This document shows positions 26,885 to 36,035 of a DNA stretch of 64,000 bases, piece by piece. The notes beneath the pieces were generated by a model, which did not search any database, was not told where the DNA came from, and was given only the letters and a program-made list of their open reading frames with translations. Origin of the DNA: Schlegelella_A sp965246805 (GTDB taxonomy: Bacteria; Pseudomonadota; Gammaproteobacteria; Burkholderiales; Burkholderiaceae_C); assembly GCA_965246805.1 (NCBI GenBank), contig CBDFFO010000003.1, positions 648,346-712,345 of the forward strand, given 5' to 3'. A program made the position numbers and the translations under genes. Position 1 is the stretch's first letter; each line of letters starts with the position of its first letter.

Positions 26885-27642
26885 GCGAAACCAAGCCGAT
26901 GGGGTTCAGCTTCGCACCGCCACGCGCGGGCTCGCCGATGACGACCGATCCGCGCCGCGCACTCGTGCTGTTTTCGGGCGGGCAGGACTCGACGCTCTGC
27001 CTGGCCTGGGCGCTCGACCGCTTCGCGCGGGTCGAGACCATCGGCTTCGTGCACGGCCAGAGCCAGGCCGAAGAGCTCGAATGCCGGCTTCATTTGCGCG
27101 CGCAGCTGCAGAAGATGTTTCCGCGCTGGGCCGGCCAGCTCGGCGAAGACCATGTGCTCGACTTGACGTCGATCGACCAGATCGCCGAAACCGCACCGAC
27201 CGATCGGCGCGCCAGCGAGATGAACGCGGGCGGGGTGCCGAACACGTTCGTGCCGGGCAGGAATCTCCTCTTCTTCACGTTCGCGGCGACCGTCGCCGAG
27301 CGCCGGGGCCTGAGCGTGCTGGTCGGCGGCATGTGCGAGACCGACGACTCCGACTACCCCGATTGCCGCGACAACTCGCTGAAAGCCCTGCAGGTCGCGA
27401 TCAGCCTGGGCATCGACCAGCCGATGACCATCGAGACGCCGCTGATCCGTCTCGACAAGACCGGCATCTGGGCCATGACCGAAGCGCTCGGCGGCGACCC
27501 GCTGATCGACCTGGTGGTCGAGCACACGCACTCGTGCTATATGGGCGACCGCACGCATCGGCATGTGTGGGGCTACGGCTGCGGCCTTTGCCCGTCGTGC
27601 GACCAGCGCAGCAAGGGTTACGAGACCTGGCTCGCGAGCTGA
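26881..27642 (+). CDS. queC: 7-cyano-7-deazaguanine synthase
   Basis: 253 residues from the ATG at 26881 overlapping the proA stop. The ATP-pyrophosphatase loop is LVLFSGGQDSTLCLAWAL, and FVPGRNLLFFTFAA and GGMCETDDSDYPDCR are QueC signatures. The C-terminal zinc site is HSCYMGDR...GYGCGLCPSCDQRSKGYETW. QueC converts 7-carboxy-7-deazaguanine to preQ0 with ammonia and ATP on the queuosine path. The N-terminal extension of about 25 residues before the nucleotide loop is slightly longer than usual; ATG at 26938 (MTTDPRRALV) is a possible shorter start. Confidence 0.93.
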   Translation: MSETKPMGFSFAPPRAGSPMTTDPRRALVLFSGGQDSTLCLAWALDRFARVETIGFVHGQSQAEELECRLHLRAQLQKMFPRWAGQLGEDHVLDLTSIDQIAETAPTDRRASEMNAGGVPNTFVPGRNLLFFTFAATVAERRGLSVLVGGMCETDDSDYPDCRDNSLKALQVAISLGIDQPMTIETPLIRLDKTGIWAMTEALGGDPLIDLVVEHTHSCYMGDRTHRHVWGYGCGLCPSCDQRSKGYETWLAS

Positions 27643-27679
27643 ACTCCGGGGCCGACGGTCTGCCGATTCGCCGATCCAC

Positions 27680-28210
27680 ATGAGCACGACCACGATCGCG
27701 GGCGCGATCGGCGCGGCGGTGTGGCTGTTCTGGGCCGTCGGCGCGTACAACCGGTTGGTTCGGTTGCGCCAAGACGTGGTGCGCCGCTTCGTGCCGATCG
27801 ACACCCAGATGAAGGAGCGGCACACGCTGCTGTGGCGCCAGACCGAACTGCTCGGCCACCTGCTCGCGAACGCCCAACCGAGGCTCGATGCGGTGCGTGC
27901 GGCCAGCCGGCAGAGCGACGTCGCGCGGGAGCACGCGCAGCCACGACCGCTCGCACGCGGCCCGGTCAAGAGCCTCTGGCTGGCGGAAGCGATCGTGGTC
28001 GAAACCCGCTCGCGCGTGCCGGCGCATCGCGTCGGCGCGAACGACGAACTGCCCGACGTCAACGCGCGGCTGATGGTGGTCGACAACGCGCTCGGATTTG
28101 CGCGCCAGGAGTTCAACGAGGCGATGCTCGCGTACAACCGCGCCGTCGCCGAATTCCCGACGCTGATGCTGGCGGTCGTGGTCGGCTTTTCGGCCGGCGA
28201 GCCCCTTTGA
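27680..28210 (+). CDS. LemA-family protein
   Basis: 176 residues from the ATG at 27680. One N-terminal transmembrane helix (IAGAIGAAVWLFWAVGAYNRL), then a helical domain. YNRLVRLRQDVVRRFVPIDTQMKERH and, near the end, LGFARQEFNEAMLAYNRAVAEFPTLMLAVVVGF match the LemA pattern. LemA proteins are membrane-tethered helical bundles with no established enzymatic role. Mid-protein sequence is Arg/Ala-rich and more diverged than usual. It follows queC by 37 bp and precedes an unknown gene, which may share a transcript. Confidence 0.75.
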   Translation: MSTTTIAGAIGAAVWLFWAVGAYNRLVRLRQDVVRRFVPIDTQMKERHTLLWRQTELLGHLLANAQPRLDAVRAASRQSDVAREHAQPRPLARGPVKSLWLAEAIVVETRSRVPAHRVGANDELPDVNARLMVVDNALGFARQEFNEAMLAYNRAVAEFPTLMLAVVVGFSAGEPL

Positions 28211-28384
28211 GCTGGGCCGGCATGCGCGGCGATGAGGCCGCTTGAAGGGCCCCGGCAACGCACCCGCGGGCGAGCGGCCTCGGTGTGATTGCGGATGGCG
28301 GGCCACCCGATCGATGCCATCATTCAGCGCGCGTGCAACGGGCCTGCGAGTCGAATGTCGCCCGGCGGCACGCGCCCCTCCGCG

Positions 28385-29215
28385 ATGAACGATCTTTCCA
28401 CCGCCTACCGCAACGACCCGCACGCCGGCGAACTGGACGTGGCAGACCGGCTCGATCGCTTGCATGGCGCGGTCGAGCTCTATGCCGCGCTGCTGGCGCT
28501 GGTGTTGCCGCCGGGCAGCGAGCGCGCGGTGCAATCGTGGACGCGGGAGTGCTCGACGACCGCCGATGCCCACGCGCTGCGGACCCAGATCGCCAGCCTC
28601 TCGGCGGCATCCCGCCTGCCGTGGTTCGACAGGCTGCTGACGCGCATGGCGAAGCATTCGGTGGACACGCGCAAGGCATTGCTGCAGGCGACGCGACGCG
28701 TGATGAGCGCACGCGGCTTCGCGCGCCCGATCGATCGCCTGCACTGGCTCGCGATGCGGCGCGCCCTGAACGGCTCGCTGCCGCTCGACACCCGGCTCGA
28801 CGGCAACACCGACGTCACGTTCTGGCTCGAATCTGACGTGATCGCGATCGCCGACTACACCGCCTTCCTCGCCCGCATGGTGCCGGCCGCCTCTGAAGAC
28901 GACGACACCGACGACGAGGGCGCCGGCGCTCGCTGGTACGACCAGGTCGTCGCCAACTGGACCCAGCACGGCACCAATCCGGCATGGCGGCCACCGAGCT
29001 CCGACACCATGGTCGCGGCGTTGAAGCGGCTGCAGCTGATGTCGTGGATGCGACGGCCGGTCGTGATCGGGCTCTGGGTCTCGCTCGCGCAGAAGCACAC
29101 CTACAACGGCCGGCTTTCCGACCTGAGCGCCGATGCGCTCCGCCTCAGCTGTTTCCTGCTCGACTCGCCGCTGCCGCCCGAGCTGGCGCGGCAATACATC
29201 ACGCTCGACGCGTGA
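28385..29215 (+). CDS. Uncharacterised protein next to LemA-like gene
   Basis: 276 residues from the ATG at 28385; the frame extends to 28289 without a better start. It appears soluble and largely helical, with no signal peptide or membrane segment. An acidic cluster (SEDDDTDDEGAG) lies near residue 165 and Trp-rich stretches (RWYDQVVANWTQHGTNPAWRPP) follow. RLQLMSWMRRPVVIGLWVSLAQ near the end is moderately hydrophobic. I recognise no family. Codon usage agrees with its neighbours, so it is probably real. Position after a LemA-like gene is the only functional hint. Confidence 0.6.
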   Translation: MNDLSTAYRNDPHAGELDVADRLDRLHGAVELYAALLALVLPPGSERAVQSWTRECSTTADAHALRTQIASLSAASRLPWFDRLLTRMAKHSVDTRKALLQATRRVMSARGFARPIDRLHWLAMRRALNGSLPLDTRLDGNTDVTFWLESDVIAIADYTAFLARMVPAASEDDDTDDEGAGARWYDQVVANWTQHGTNPAWRPPSSDTMVAALKRLQLMSWMRRPVVIGLWVSLAQKHTYNGRLSDLSADALRLSCFLLDSPLPPELARQYITLDA

Positions 29216-29319
29216 TCGCGCATCGCACCGCGCGCCCCGACAGGTGCGCGGGTGATCGGCCGACGCGCGCAGCGCCTGCCGCACCCTAGGATCGCCCACC
29301 CCACCACGAGAGCCGCGCC

Positions 29320-30519
29320 ATGACCGCCACGCGTTCCGAGCCGGTGTCCGCGACCGAGGCAGAGACCGAGACCGAGCTAGAAGCCGACGCGAGAGACCGC
29401 CGCGTGTTGCTGCACATGCCGGTCGACGTGCGCAGCCTCTCGCTGGCCGTCGTCGCCGTGCTGGCGACGATCTTCTTCCTGCATTGGGCCCGCGAGGTGG
29501 TCGTTCCCGTGCTGCTGGGCGTGATGTTCAGCTACGCGCTGAAGCCGGCCGTCGATCGCCTCCAGCGCTGGGGGGTGCCGACGGCGCTCGGCGCGGCGAT
29601 CGTGTTGCTCGTCATTGTCGGTGGCATCGGTAGCGCGGTGCACTCGCTGAGCGCCGACGCGACCGCACTCGTCGAGTCGCTGCCCGAGGTTGCGCAGAAG
29701 CTTCGGCAAACGATCCAGAGCCCCGCGCAGGCCCAGGCCAAACCAACCGTCTCGACGATCGACCGCGTGCAGCAGGCGGCCAACGAGATCGAGAAGGCTG
29801 CAGAAGCCAGGCAGGATGCGGGCGGCACGGGGTCGCGCAACGTGACGCGAGTGGTGGTCGAGAAAGCCAAGCTCGACATCAAGGACTACCTGTGGACCGG
29901 CACGCTCGGATTGGTGTCGTTCCTCGGCCAGGCGCTGATCGTGCTCTTCCTCACCTTCTTTCTCCTCGCGTCGGGCAACACCTTCCGACGCAAGATGGTG
30001 AAGCTCGCCGGCCCGCAGCTCGGCAGCAAGAAGATCACCGTGCAGGCACTCGACGAGATCAGCAACCAGATCCAGACCTACCTGTTGGTGCAGGTCGGCA
30101 CCAGTGTCGTGGTCGGCCTGTTGACGGGCGCGGTGTTCTGGGCCCTCCGCCTCGACCATGCGGCCGTGTGGGGCGTGTTCGCGGGCATCACCAACCTCAT
30201 ACCTTATGTGGGCGCGGTGCTGGTGGGCACCTCGTCGGCGGTGGTGGCCTTCATGCAGTTCGGCTCGCTCAACATGGGGCTGCTGGTGGGTGGCAGCTCG
30301 TTCGCGATCCACACCGTTGTCGGCAACCTCCTCACGCCGTGGCTCACCGGCCGTGCCGGCCGCATGAGCCCGCTCGCGGTCTTCGTTGGTCTGCTGGTGT
30401 TCGGTTGGCTGTGGGGCGTGTGGGGTCTGTTGCTCGGTGTGCCTATCCTGATGGTCGTGAAGACGATCTGCGATCGGGTCGACGAGTTGAAGCCGGTCGG
30501 CGAACTGCTCGGCAGTTGA
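29320..30519 (+). CDS. AI-2E/PerM-family permease
   Basis: 399 residues. After a polar acidic N-terminus (EAETETELEADARD), hydrophobic helices begin near residue 45. The family core is visible: VVVPVLLGVMFSYALKPAVDRLQRWGVP, then a long amphipathic segment (SLPEVAQKLRQTIQ...). After this come FLGQALIVLFLTFFLLASGNTFRRKMVKLAG, VWGVFAGITNLIPYVGAVLVG and FGWLWGVWGLLLGVPILMVVKTICD. Members include TqsA (AI-2 export) and sodium/proton antiporters, so the substrate is uncertain. It converges with the nitrilase-family gene 61 bp away. Confidence 0.85.
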   Translation: MTATRSEPVSATEAETETELEADARDRRVLLHMPVDVRSLSLAVVAVLATIFFLHWAREVVVPVLLGVMFSYALKPAVDRLQRWGVPTALGAAIVLLVIVGGIGSAVHSLSADATALVESLPEVAQKLRQTIQSPAQAQAKPTVSTIDRVQQAANEIEKAAEARQDAGGTGSRNVTRVVVEKAKLDIKDYLWTGTLGLVSFLGQALIVLFLTFFLLASGNTFRRKMVKLAGPQLGSKKITVQALDEISNQIQTYLLVQVGTSVVVGLLTGAVFWALRLDHAAVWGVFAGITNLIPYVGAVLVGTSSAVVAFMQFGSLNMGLLVGGSSFAIHTVVGNLLTPWLTGRAGRMSPLAVFVGLLVFGWLWGVWGLLLGVPILMVVKTICDRVDELKPVGELLGS

Positions 30520-30580
30520 CACGCCGGTGGGCCGAAGCCACGATGGTGCTCGATCGTTCGCGGCTCGTCGGCCGCGCTTC

Positions 30581-31387
30581 TCAGGCTGGCGAGCGGCGGT
30601 GCTCGAGCGCCGGCAACTGCGCGCGCACGGCCGCGATGCGCGCCGGATCGATGTCGGCCATCACCACACCCTCGCCTTCGGCCTGCACCGCGAGCACCTC
30701 GCCCCACGGATCGACGACCATCGTGTGGCCGAAGGTGCGACGGCCGTTCTCGTGCAGGCCACCCTGCGCGGGCGCCATCACGTAGCACTGGTTTTCAATC
30801 GCGCGGGCGCGCAGCAGCACCTCCCAGTGCTTCTCGCCGGTGGTCGCGGTGAACGCGGAGGGCACGGCGACGAGGTCGCACGGCGGCGTCATCATCGAGC
30901 GGTAGAGCTCCGGAAAACGCAGGTCGTAGCAGATGCTCAGGCCGACGCGCCACGCACCGGCGCTGAAGGCGCAAGGGCTGCTGCCGGCCTGCAGCACGCG
31001 GCCCTCGTCGTAGCTCTCGCGGCCGTTGTCGAAGCGGAACAGGTGGATCTTGTCGTAGCGGGCCGCGAGCGAGCCGTCGGGCGCGTACACGCAGGTGGTG
31101 TTGCGGACGCGGTCGCGGTCATCGGTCGCGATCGGCAACGTGCCACCCATCAACCACAGGCCGTGCCTGCGCGCGGCGTCGGCGAGCATGTGCTGGATCG
31201 GGCCCTCGCCCGGCGCTTCGGCGATCTCGAGCTTGGCGCGGTCGTGCTGGCCCATCAGGCAGAAATATTCGGGCAGGCCGACCAGCTGCGCGCCCCTCGC
31301 CGCGGCGTCGCCGATCAGTCGGCTCGCGGCCGCGAGGTTGCTTTGGACGTCGGGCGTCGAGACCATCTGAATGGCGGCGATCCTCAT
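30581..31387 (-). CDS. Carbon-nitrogen hydrolase of the nitrilase superfamily (Nit1-like)
   Basis: 268 residues from the ATG at 31387, preceded on the minus strand by a clear Shine-Dalgarno (CAGGAGATTTTCG). The nitrilase catalytic triad is visible: Glu in LVGLPEYF, Lys in ARYDKIHLF, Cys in LSICYDLRFPELYR. The RxxE-N segment (LLRARAIENQCYVMAPAQGG) follows. The closest characterised relatives are Nit1/YafV-type amidases that repair deaminated glutathione or hydrolyse omega-amides; which applies is an inference. It lies 16 bp after yhdP, an arrangement common in betaproteobacteria. Confidence 0.87.
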   Translation of the reverse strand: MRIAAIQMVSTPDVQSNLAAASRLIGDAAARGAQLVGLPEYFCLMGQHDRAKLEIAEAPGEGPIQHMLADAARRHGLWLMGGTLPIATDDRDRVRNTTCVYAPDGSLAARYDKIHLFRFDNGRESYDEGRVLQAGSSPCAFSAGAWRVGLSICYDLRFPELYRSMMTPPCDLVAVPSAFTATTGEKHWEVLLRARAIENQCYVMAPAQGGLHENGRRTFGHTMVVDPWGEVLAVQAEGEGVVMADIDPARIAAVRAQLPALEHRRSPA

Positions 31388-31403
31388 CGAAAATCTCCTG
31401 GTG

Positions 31404-34400
31404 TCAGCGTGGCGCGGGCTCGCTCGCAGCGGCGCGTGTGGGTGATGTCGAGGCCGATGATGCGGCCGCCGGTGCCGTGGCGCCAGCCGCCTCCGCTTGC
31501 GCGTCGGGGCGATGCTCGACGCGATCGACCTTCGGATCCTCCCACGGCCCGCTGACGCGGAACTCACGCGTGCCGGCGGCCGCGAGCGGCTTGCGCAGCA
31601 GCACCTGAGCGAGGAACGTGCCGAGGCCGACAGCGGGGTTGATGATCGCGTAGGCGAGCGAGGCCGTGCCGGCGTTGATCTCGGGCACCACCACCACCCG
31701 CAGTTCCTCGGTCTCGCGGTCGAGGTCGGCGCTGCCGTCCATCAGCACCGCTGCCGCGGCGCCGCGCATGCGGAAGTTGTTGGTGGTCGCGAGCCCGTAG
31801 CCGATCTTCACGTCGCCGACGATGTTGTCGAACGCGAAGCCGTCCTGGAACAGGTCGCGGAAATCGAATGTCAGCCGGCGCGGCAACGACTGCAGGCTCA
31901 GCACGCCGAGCAGGCGCGCCGCCCCCGCGCTCGCCTTCAGGAACTGGCCGCTGTCGATCGCCAGCCTGACCTGCCCTTCCATGCCTTTGGTGGTCGGCGA
32001 GAGCGGCGAGCCGGGCCAGGCGATCTCCCCCGTTATCTCGCCCTTGCCGCCCTTGATGACCTGGACCATGCCGAGCCGATCGAGCAGTCCGCCGCTGTCG
32101 GCGAGCTCGAGCCTGAAGTTCATCGAGGCGCGGCGCGAGGCGGGTCCGGCGTTGCGCGTCGCCGACCACGTGCCGCTCGCGGTGAGCTGCGCTTCGGGCA
32201 CGGTGAGGTTGAACTTCGAGAGCTGCCACTCCGTCGTGCGCTCGCTGCCGCTGCCGATCAGCCGGTTGGCGGCCTCGACCTCGAGACGTCCGAGCTTCCA
32301 GCCGCGCAGCTCGAAGCCGTCGGCGACGATGTCGAGCGCCGGCACGCTCGACGGCGGCTGCTCGAGCAGGGTTTCGACAGGATCGGCATCGGCCTTCGGC
32401 AGGCTCAGGCGCGAGAGCCGTGCGTAGACGCGACCGGCGCCGGTGGCGCGGCGCGGTGGGCGGTATTCGACGTAGCCGTCGATGTCGTCTGAATCGACAT
32501 TGGCGCGCCACAGGCCGTTTTGCTGCGAGACGCCGGCAACGACGTCACCGAGGTGGCGTGCGCCCGCCTTCAGGTCGAGCACGCGCAGAGCGATGCGTTC
32601 GGGCTGGTACGACGTGCCGGCGCTCTCGCGGGTGTCGCGCCTGTCGCGCGGCGGGCGCGTGGCGGCGCCGGACGCCACCGCGTTCGCGCTCGCATCGACA
32701 CCCGCCGTGCTTTCGTCACCGAACAACTTGTCGAGCGCCGCTTCCCAGGCCAGCGCGTCGAGTTGACGCAATTCGATCTGCGCGGTGACGCCGCTCGTCG
32801 GCAACTCGATGACCGACCCGAACCCGGACGTCACGGGCGGCGTGCGCATCGCCGCGTCGCTCACGCGCACATGGCCACGCAGCACGCGCGAGCCCGTGCT
32901 GCCGAGCTCGCGCAGATAGCGCGTCTGCAGCACCGAGCCGAGCTCGAGCGAGAACGTGTCGCGCGGCATCTCGCCAGTGGCGAGCGAACTCTCGTCGAGC
33001 ACGGTCTGGTAGCGCAGCGCCAACGGCGTGGCCGCCGGCTTCGCGAGCGGATACGGCAGGTCGATGGCGGTGCCGACCAGATTGCTCGTGACCGACAGTT
33101 GCGCCTCGCCCTTGATGAACGACAACTCGGCGCGATAGCCCGCCTGCCCAATCGCCACGCTCGCGATGCGCGAGACCGTGCCAAGCTCGGTCGCCTTGCG
33201 AACGGCCTCGGCAGCGACGCTGCCTTGCCCGCTGAAGCGTTGCACGTCACCGTGGGGGCCACTTTGCGAAGCGCCTTCGAACGCCATCTCGCCGCCGAGC
33301 AGGCGCGCGGTCCCGGCAGCGATCGTGAAACCCTTCTGCGTGAAATCGACGCGCGTCCTGGTGCCCGCGAGCTGCGGCGTGGCGGGCGTGAAGCGCAGGT
33401 CGTTTCCCGGCAGCACGAGGTTGCCCCTGACGCCGATCGCGCCGCTGCCGTCGAGCGGGATCGAGAGCGCGAGCCTCATCTCGGCATTGCCGCTCGCGAC
33501 CGTCTGTGCGAAGGGGTCGCCGATCGCCGCACCGATCGGCGTGGCGTGGGTGAAGCTCAGCATGTCGGCGAGCGCGCCGCGGCCGGTGCCTTCGAGCGCG
33601 AGCACGCCGTGCTCGCCAAGGCGCGCGATGCCGCCGTGCAGGCGCGTCCACTCGACGCCGCCGAGCATCGCGCGCGCGTCGCGAATCTCGAGTGCGCCGT
33701 TGTCGATGACGAGCTCGCCGTTCAGCGCGGTGGCCGCGGGCCAGCCGAGCGCCGGTTCCGGGGCCACCGCCGTCGCCGGGCCATTGCCGGGAGCGGTCGA
33801 CGTCGCCACCGCGGCTGCTGCGGCCGGCTCACCCTCACGCCCCGGCACATACGCGAACGTCAGCCCCTCGACCTGGGCCGCGACACGGAACTCGCCGTCT
33901 CGCTTGCCGTTCTTCAAGTCGTGGAACGGGAAGTCGGCGAGGTCGCCGCGCACGCGGATGGTTGCGCCCTTCAACGTGCCGCCGCGCACCGCGCGTTCGA
34001 TGTAGCGGCGCGTGCCGTCGGGCAGGCCTAGCGGCAGGTAGCGCGCGGTGCGGGTCGCGATCGCATCGCTCAGCTTGCCATCGAGCTCGAGCACGCCCGG
34101 ATACCGCTCGCCGCGCTCGGCCTTCTTGCCCTGGCGCAGCCACTCGTCGCGGCGCGCGGCGGTCTCGGGCCTGGCGTCGAGCAAGCCACCGGTATGCCAC
34201 GCGGCCGAGAGCTCGACCTTCGCGTCGGCGTTGGAAAAACGCGCGTCCTTCACCTGCACGCTGACGAGTGGGTCTGCGCCCGCGGTCTTCGCCGCGGTCA
34301 CCTTCCATTCGAGGTTGGCTTCGAGCTGGTCAACTGGCAATCGCGGGTCTTCGAACACGCCCGGCAGGTCGAGCGCGCCCTGGCTGATGCCGACGCGCGC

Positions 34401-35840
34401 CGTGCCGCCAGCTTCGGTGCCTTGCAGTCGCAGCGTCGCGTTGCGCAAGCCCGGTCGGCCGATGGCATCGGCGCGGCTCGCCGGACCCGAGGCCAGCGAC
34501 AGCTCGCTCAGCGAGCCGCTGACGCGATAGCGATCCGGGGCATCGAGCGGGCCTTGCCACGACGTCGCGAGCTTGCTGACGATGCCTTCCGGGTGCACGT
34601 CGCCGAGGAGTTTTCGGACCGGGGCACCGAGCGGCAGGCGCGACGCGATCTGCGCCATCAGACCGAGGTCGAGACGTTCGGCATTGAACTCGCCGGCGTT
34701 CACCGGCCGGCCCTCGGGCTGCTGCCACGCAACCGACAGATTGCCGGCGGGCCAGCGAATGCCGTCGCCGGTGACGAAACCGAAATGCCGCACCGCGATC
34801 GACGTGCGTTCGCCGGTGCGCGAAGCGACGATGCGGCCCTCGATCTGCTCGAACGCGAGCGGCTCGACCGACTTGGCGAGCCGCATCGAGACCGCGCGCA
34901 GCGCGAGATCGACCGTCGCGCCGATCGGTTGGCCGTCGTGCACGTCGAACCAGCCGCGCAGCGCACCGTGACCTTCGCTCAATTCGAACGGCAGGTCGAC
35001 GTGATGACGCAGCTCGCGCACGTCGGCACGGGGCAGGTCGGCATAGACCGCGCCGCTCCAGCGCCGCCAGTCGCCGGCGCGGTGCAGCAAGGGCTGCGTG
35101 AACTCGCCACGCAGCGTGAACGGATCGCCCCAGGCCACCGGCGGCGTCGCGTCGAGGCGGGCCTCGTGGCGGCGCAGGCCGTTGCGGATCACGAGCTGCA
35201 CGCGCTCGAGCACGAGCGGCTCGGCGCGGCGCGACTCGTCGATCCAGCGCAGCGTGCCGTCGCGGATCACGAACTCGTGCTGGCGAAAGAACCAGTCGAC
35301 GGCCGGGCTCGGTTCGTCGCCGCGGTTGGCGCTGCCGAAGTCGAAGCCGGCGACGGAGATGCGGCCCTGCCCATCGCGCCGCGCCTCGAGCTCGGCACCG
35401 TCGATGAGCAGTTGCTCGAAGCGCAGCTCGAACGCAACGAGGGAGCGCGGCGAGAGCGCTGCCAACACGCGTCCGAGACGAAGCGCGACGCGCTGCCGAG
35501 CATCGATCAATTGCACGTCGTGCAGCTCGAACGCGGGGATCCAGCCACTCGACCGAACCTGCACCGAGCCGATCTTCACCGTGACGCCGAGCGCGGCGCT
35601 GGCACGCGCCTCCAGCGCCGGGCGCCAGCGTTCGATGTGGGGCAGAATGAACCAGTGAAAAGTCAGCCAGGCGATCAGCAGCACCGTCCACAGCGCGAGC
35701 ACCACGGCCAACGAGGCGCGGGTCCATCGACGCAGCGACGATGAGCGAGACGATCCGCGCGAAGGCCCGTGGCGTGGTGCGGCAGCGATGGGAACGTCGT
35801 TTGTGGCGTCGTCTTTAGCGACAGGCGAGATCAACGACAT
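31404..35840 (-). CDS. yhdP: AsmA-like envelope protein YhdP
   Basis: 1478 residues. A cytoplasmic N-terminus of about 40 residues is followed by one transmembrane helix (ASLAVVLALWTVLLIAWLTFHWFIL). A very long periplasmic beta-rich region typical of AsmA/TamB-like bridge proteins follows, beginning GVTVKIGSVQVRSSGWIPAFELHDVQLID. The C-terminal domain (QLTASGTWSATR..., MVQVIKGGKGEITGEIAWPGSP, MRGAAAAVLMDGSADL) fits the YhdP family. YhdP, TamB and YdbH carry phospholipid to the outer membrane in E. coli. A Pro/Ala/Ser-rich tail ends the protein. Divergent from glnE across about 195 bp. Confidence 0.88.
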   Translation of the reverse strand: MSLISPVAKDDATNDVPIAAAPRHGPSRGSSRSSSLRRWTRASLAVVLALWTVLLIAWLTFHWFILPHIERWRPALEARASAALGVTVKIGSVQVRSSGWIPAFELHDVQLIDARQRVALRLGRVLAALSPRSLVAFELRFEQLLIDGAELEARRDGQGRISVAGFDFGSANRGDEPSPAVDWFFRQHEFVIRDGTLRWIDESRRAEPLVLERVQLVIRNGLRRHEARLDATPPVAWGDPFTLRGEFTQPLLHRAGDWRRWSGAVYADLPRADVRELRHHVDLPFELSEGHGALRGWFDVHDGQPIGATVDLALRAVSMRLAKSVEPLAFEQIEGRIVASRTGERTSIAVRHFGFVTGDGIRWPAGNLSVAWQQPEGRPVNAGEFNAERLDLGLMAQIASRLPLGAPVRKLLGDVHPEGIVSKLATSWQGPLDAPDRYRVSGSLSELSLASGPASRADAIGRPGLRNATLRLQGTEAGGTARVGISQGALDLPGVFEDPRLPVDQLEANLEWKVTAAKTAGADPLVSVQVKDARFSNADAKVELSAAWHTGGLLDARPETAARRDEWLRQGKKAERGERYPGVLELDGKLSDAIATRTARYLPLGLPDGTRRYIERAVRGGTLKGATIRVRGDLADFPFHDLKNGKRDGEFRVAAQVEGLTFAYVPGREGEPAAAAAVATSTAPGNGPATAVAPEPALGWPAATALNGELVIDNGALEIRDARAMLGGVEWTRLHGGIARLGEHGVLALEGTGRGALADMLSFTHATPIGAAIGDPFAQTVASGNAEMRLALSIPLDGSGAIGVRGNLVLPGNDLRFTPATPQLAGTRTRVDFTQKGFTIAAGTARLLGGEMAFEGASQSGPHGDVQRFSGQGSVAAEAVRKATELGTVSRIASVAIGQAGYRAELSFIKGEAQLSVTSNLVGTAIDLPYPLAKPAATPLALRYQTVLDESSLATGEMPRDTFSLELGSVLQTRYLRELGSTGSRVLRGHVRVSDAAMRTPPVTSGFGSVIELPTSGVTAQIELRQLDALAWEAALDKLFGDESTAGVDASANAVASGAATRPPRDRRDTRESAGTSYQPERIALRVLDLKAGARHLGDVVAGVSQQNGLWRANVDSDDIDGYVEYRPPRRATGAGRVYARLSRLSLPKADADPVETLLEQPPSSVPALDIVADGFELRGWKLGRLEVEAANRLIGSGSERTTEWQLSKFNLTVPEAQLTASGTWSATRNAGPASRRASMNFRLELADSGGLLDRLGMVQVIKGGKGEITGEIAWPGSPLSPTTKGMEGQVRLAIDSGQFLKASAGAARLLGVLSLQSLPRRLTFDFRDLFQDGFAFDNIVGDVKIGYGLATTNNFRMRGAAAAVLMDGSADLDRETEELRVVVVPEINAGTASLAYAIINPAVGLGTFLAQVLLRKPLAAAGTREFRVSGPWEDPKVDRVEHRPDAQAEAAGATAPAAASSASTSPTRAAASEPAPR

Positions 35841-36035
35841 GAAGAGAGCGGTGCGCCATCCGGCTAGGCATCAGGGTAGCAATCGGCACGCCCCTGGGCG
35901 TGTTCTGGCGCATGGCCTGGGTCAGCTCGAGGGTCACGGGCCCGCATGTCGGGTGCTCGACTCTCGGGAGCCCGAACCTCGTTCGTCAGGCGATTCAATC
36001 TAGCACAGCGCCGCAGGCCTGACCGCGGTTCCCCG

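Noticed and set aside
32520..35744. Long plus-strand frames opposite yhdP
   Set aside because: They read as Arg/Ala/Gln-rich shadow proteins; YhdP on the minus strand has a membrane anchor and family similarity throughout.
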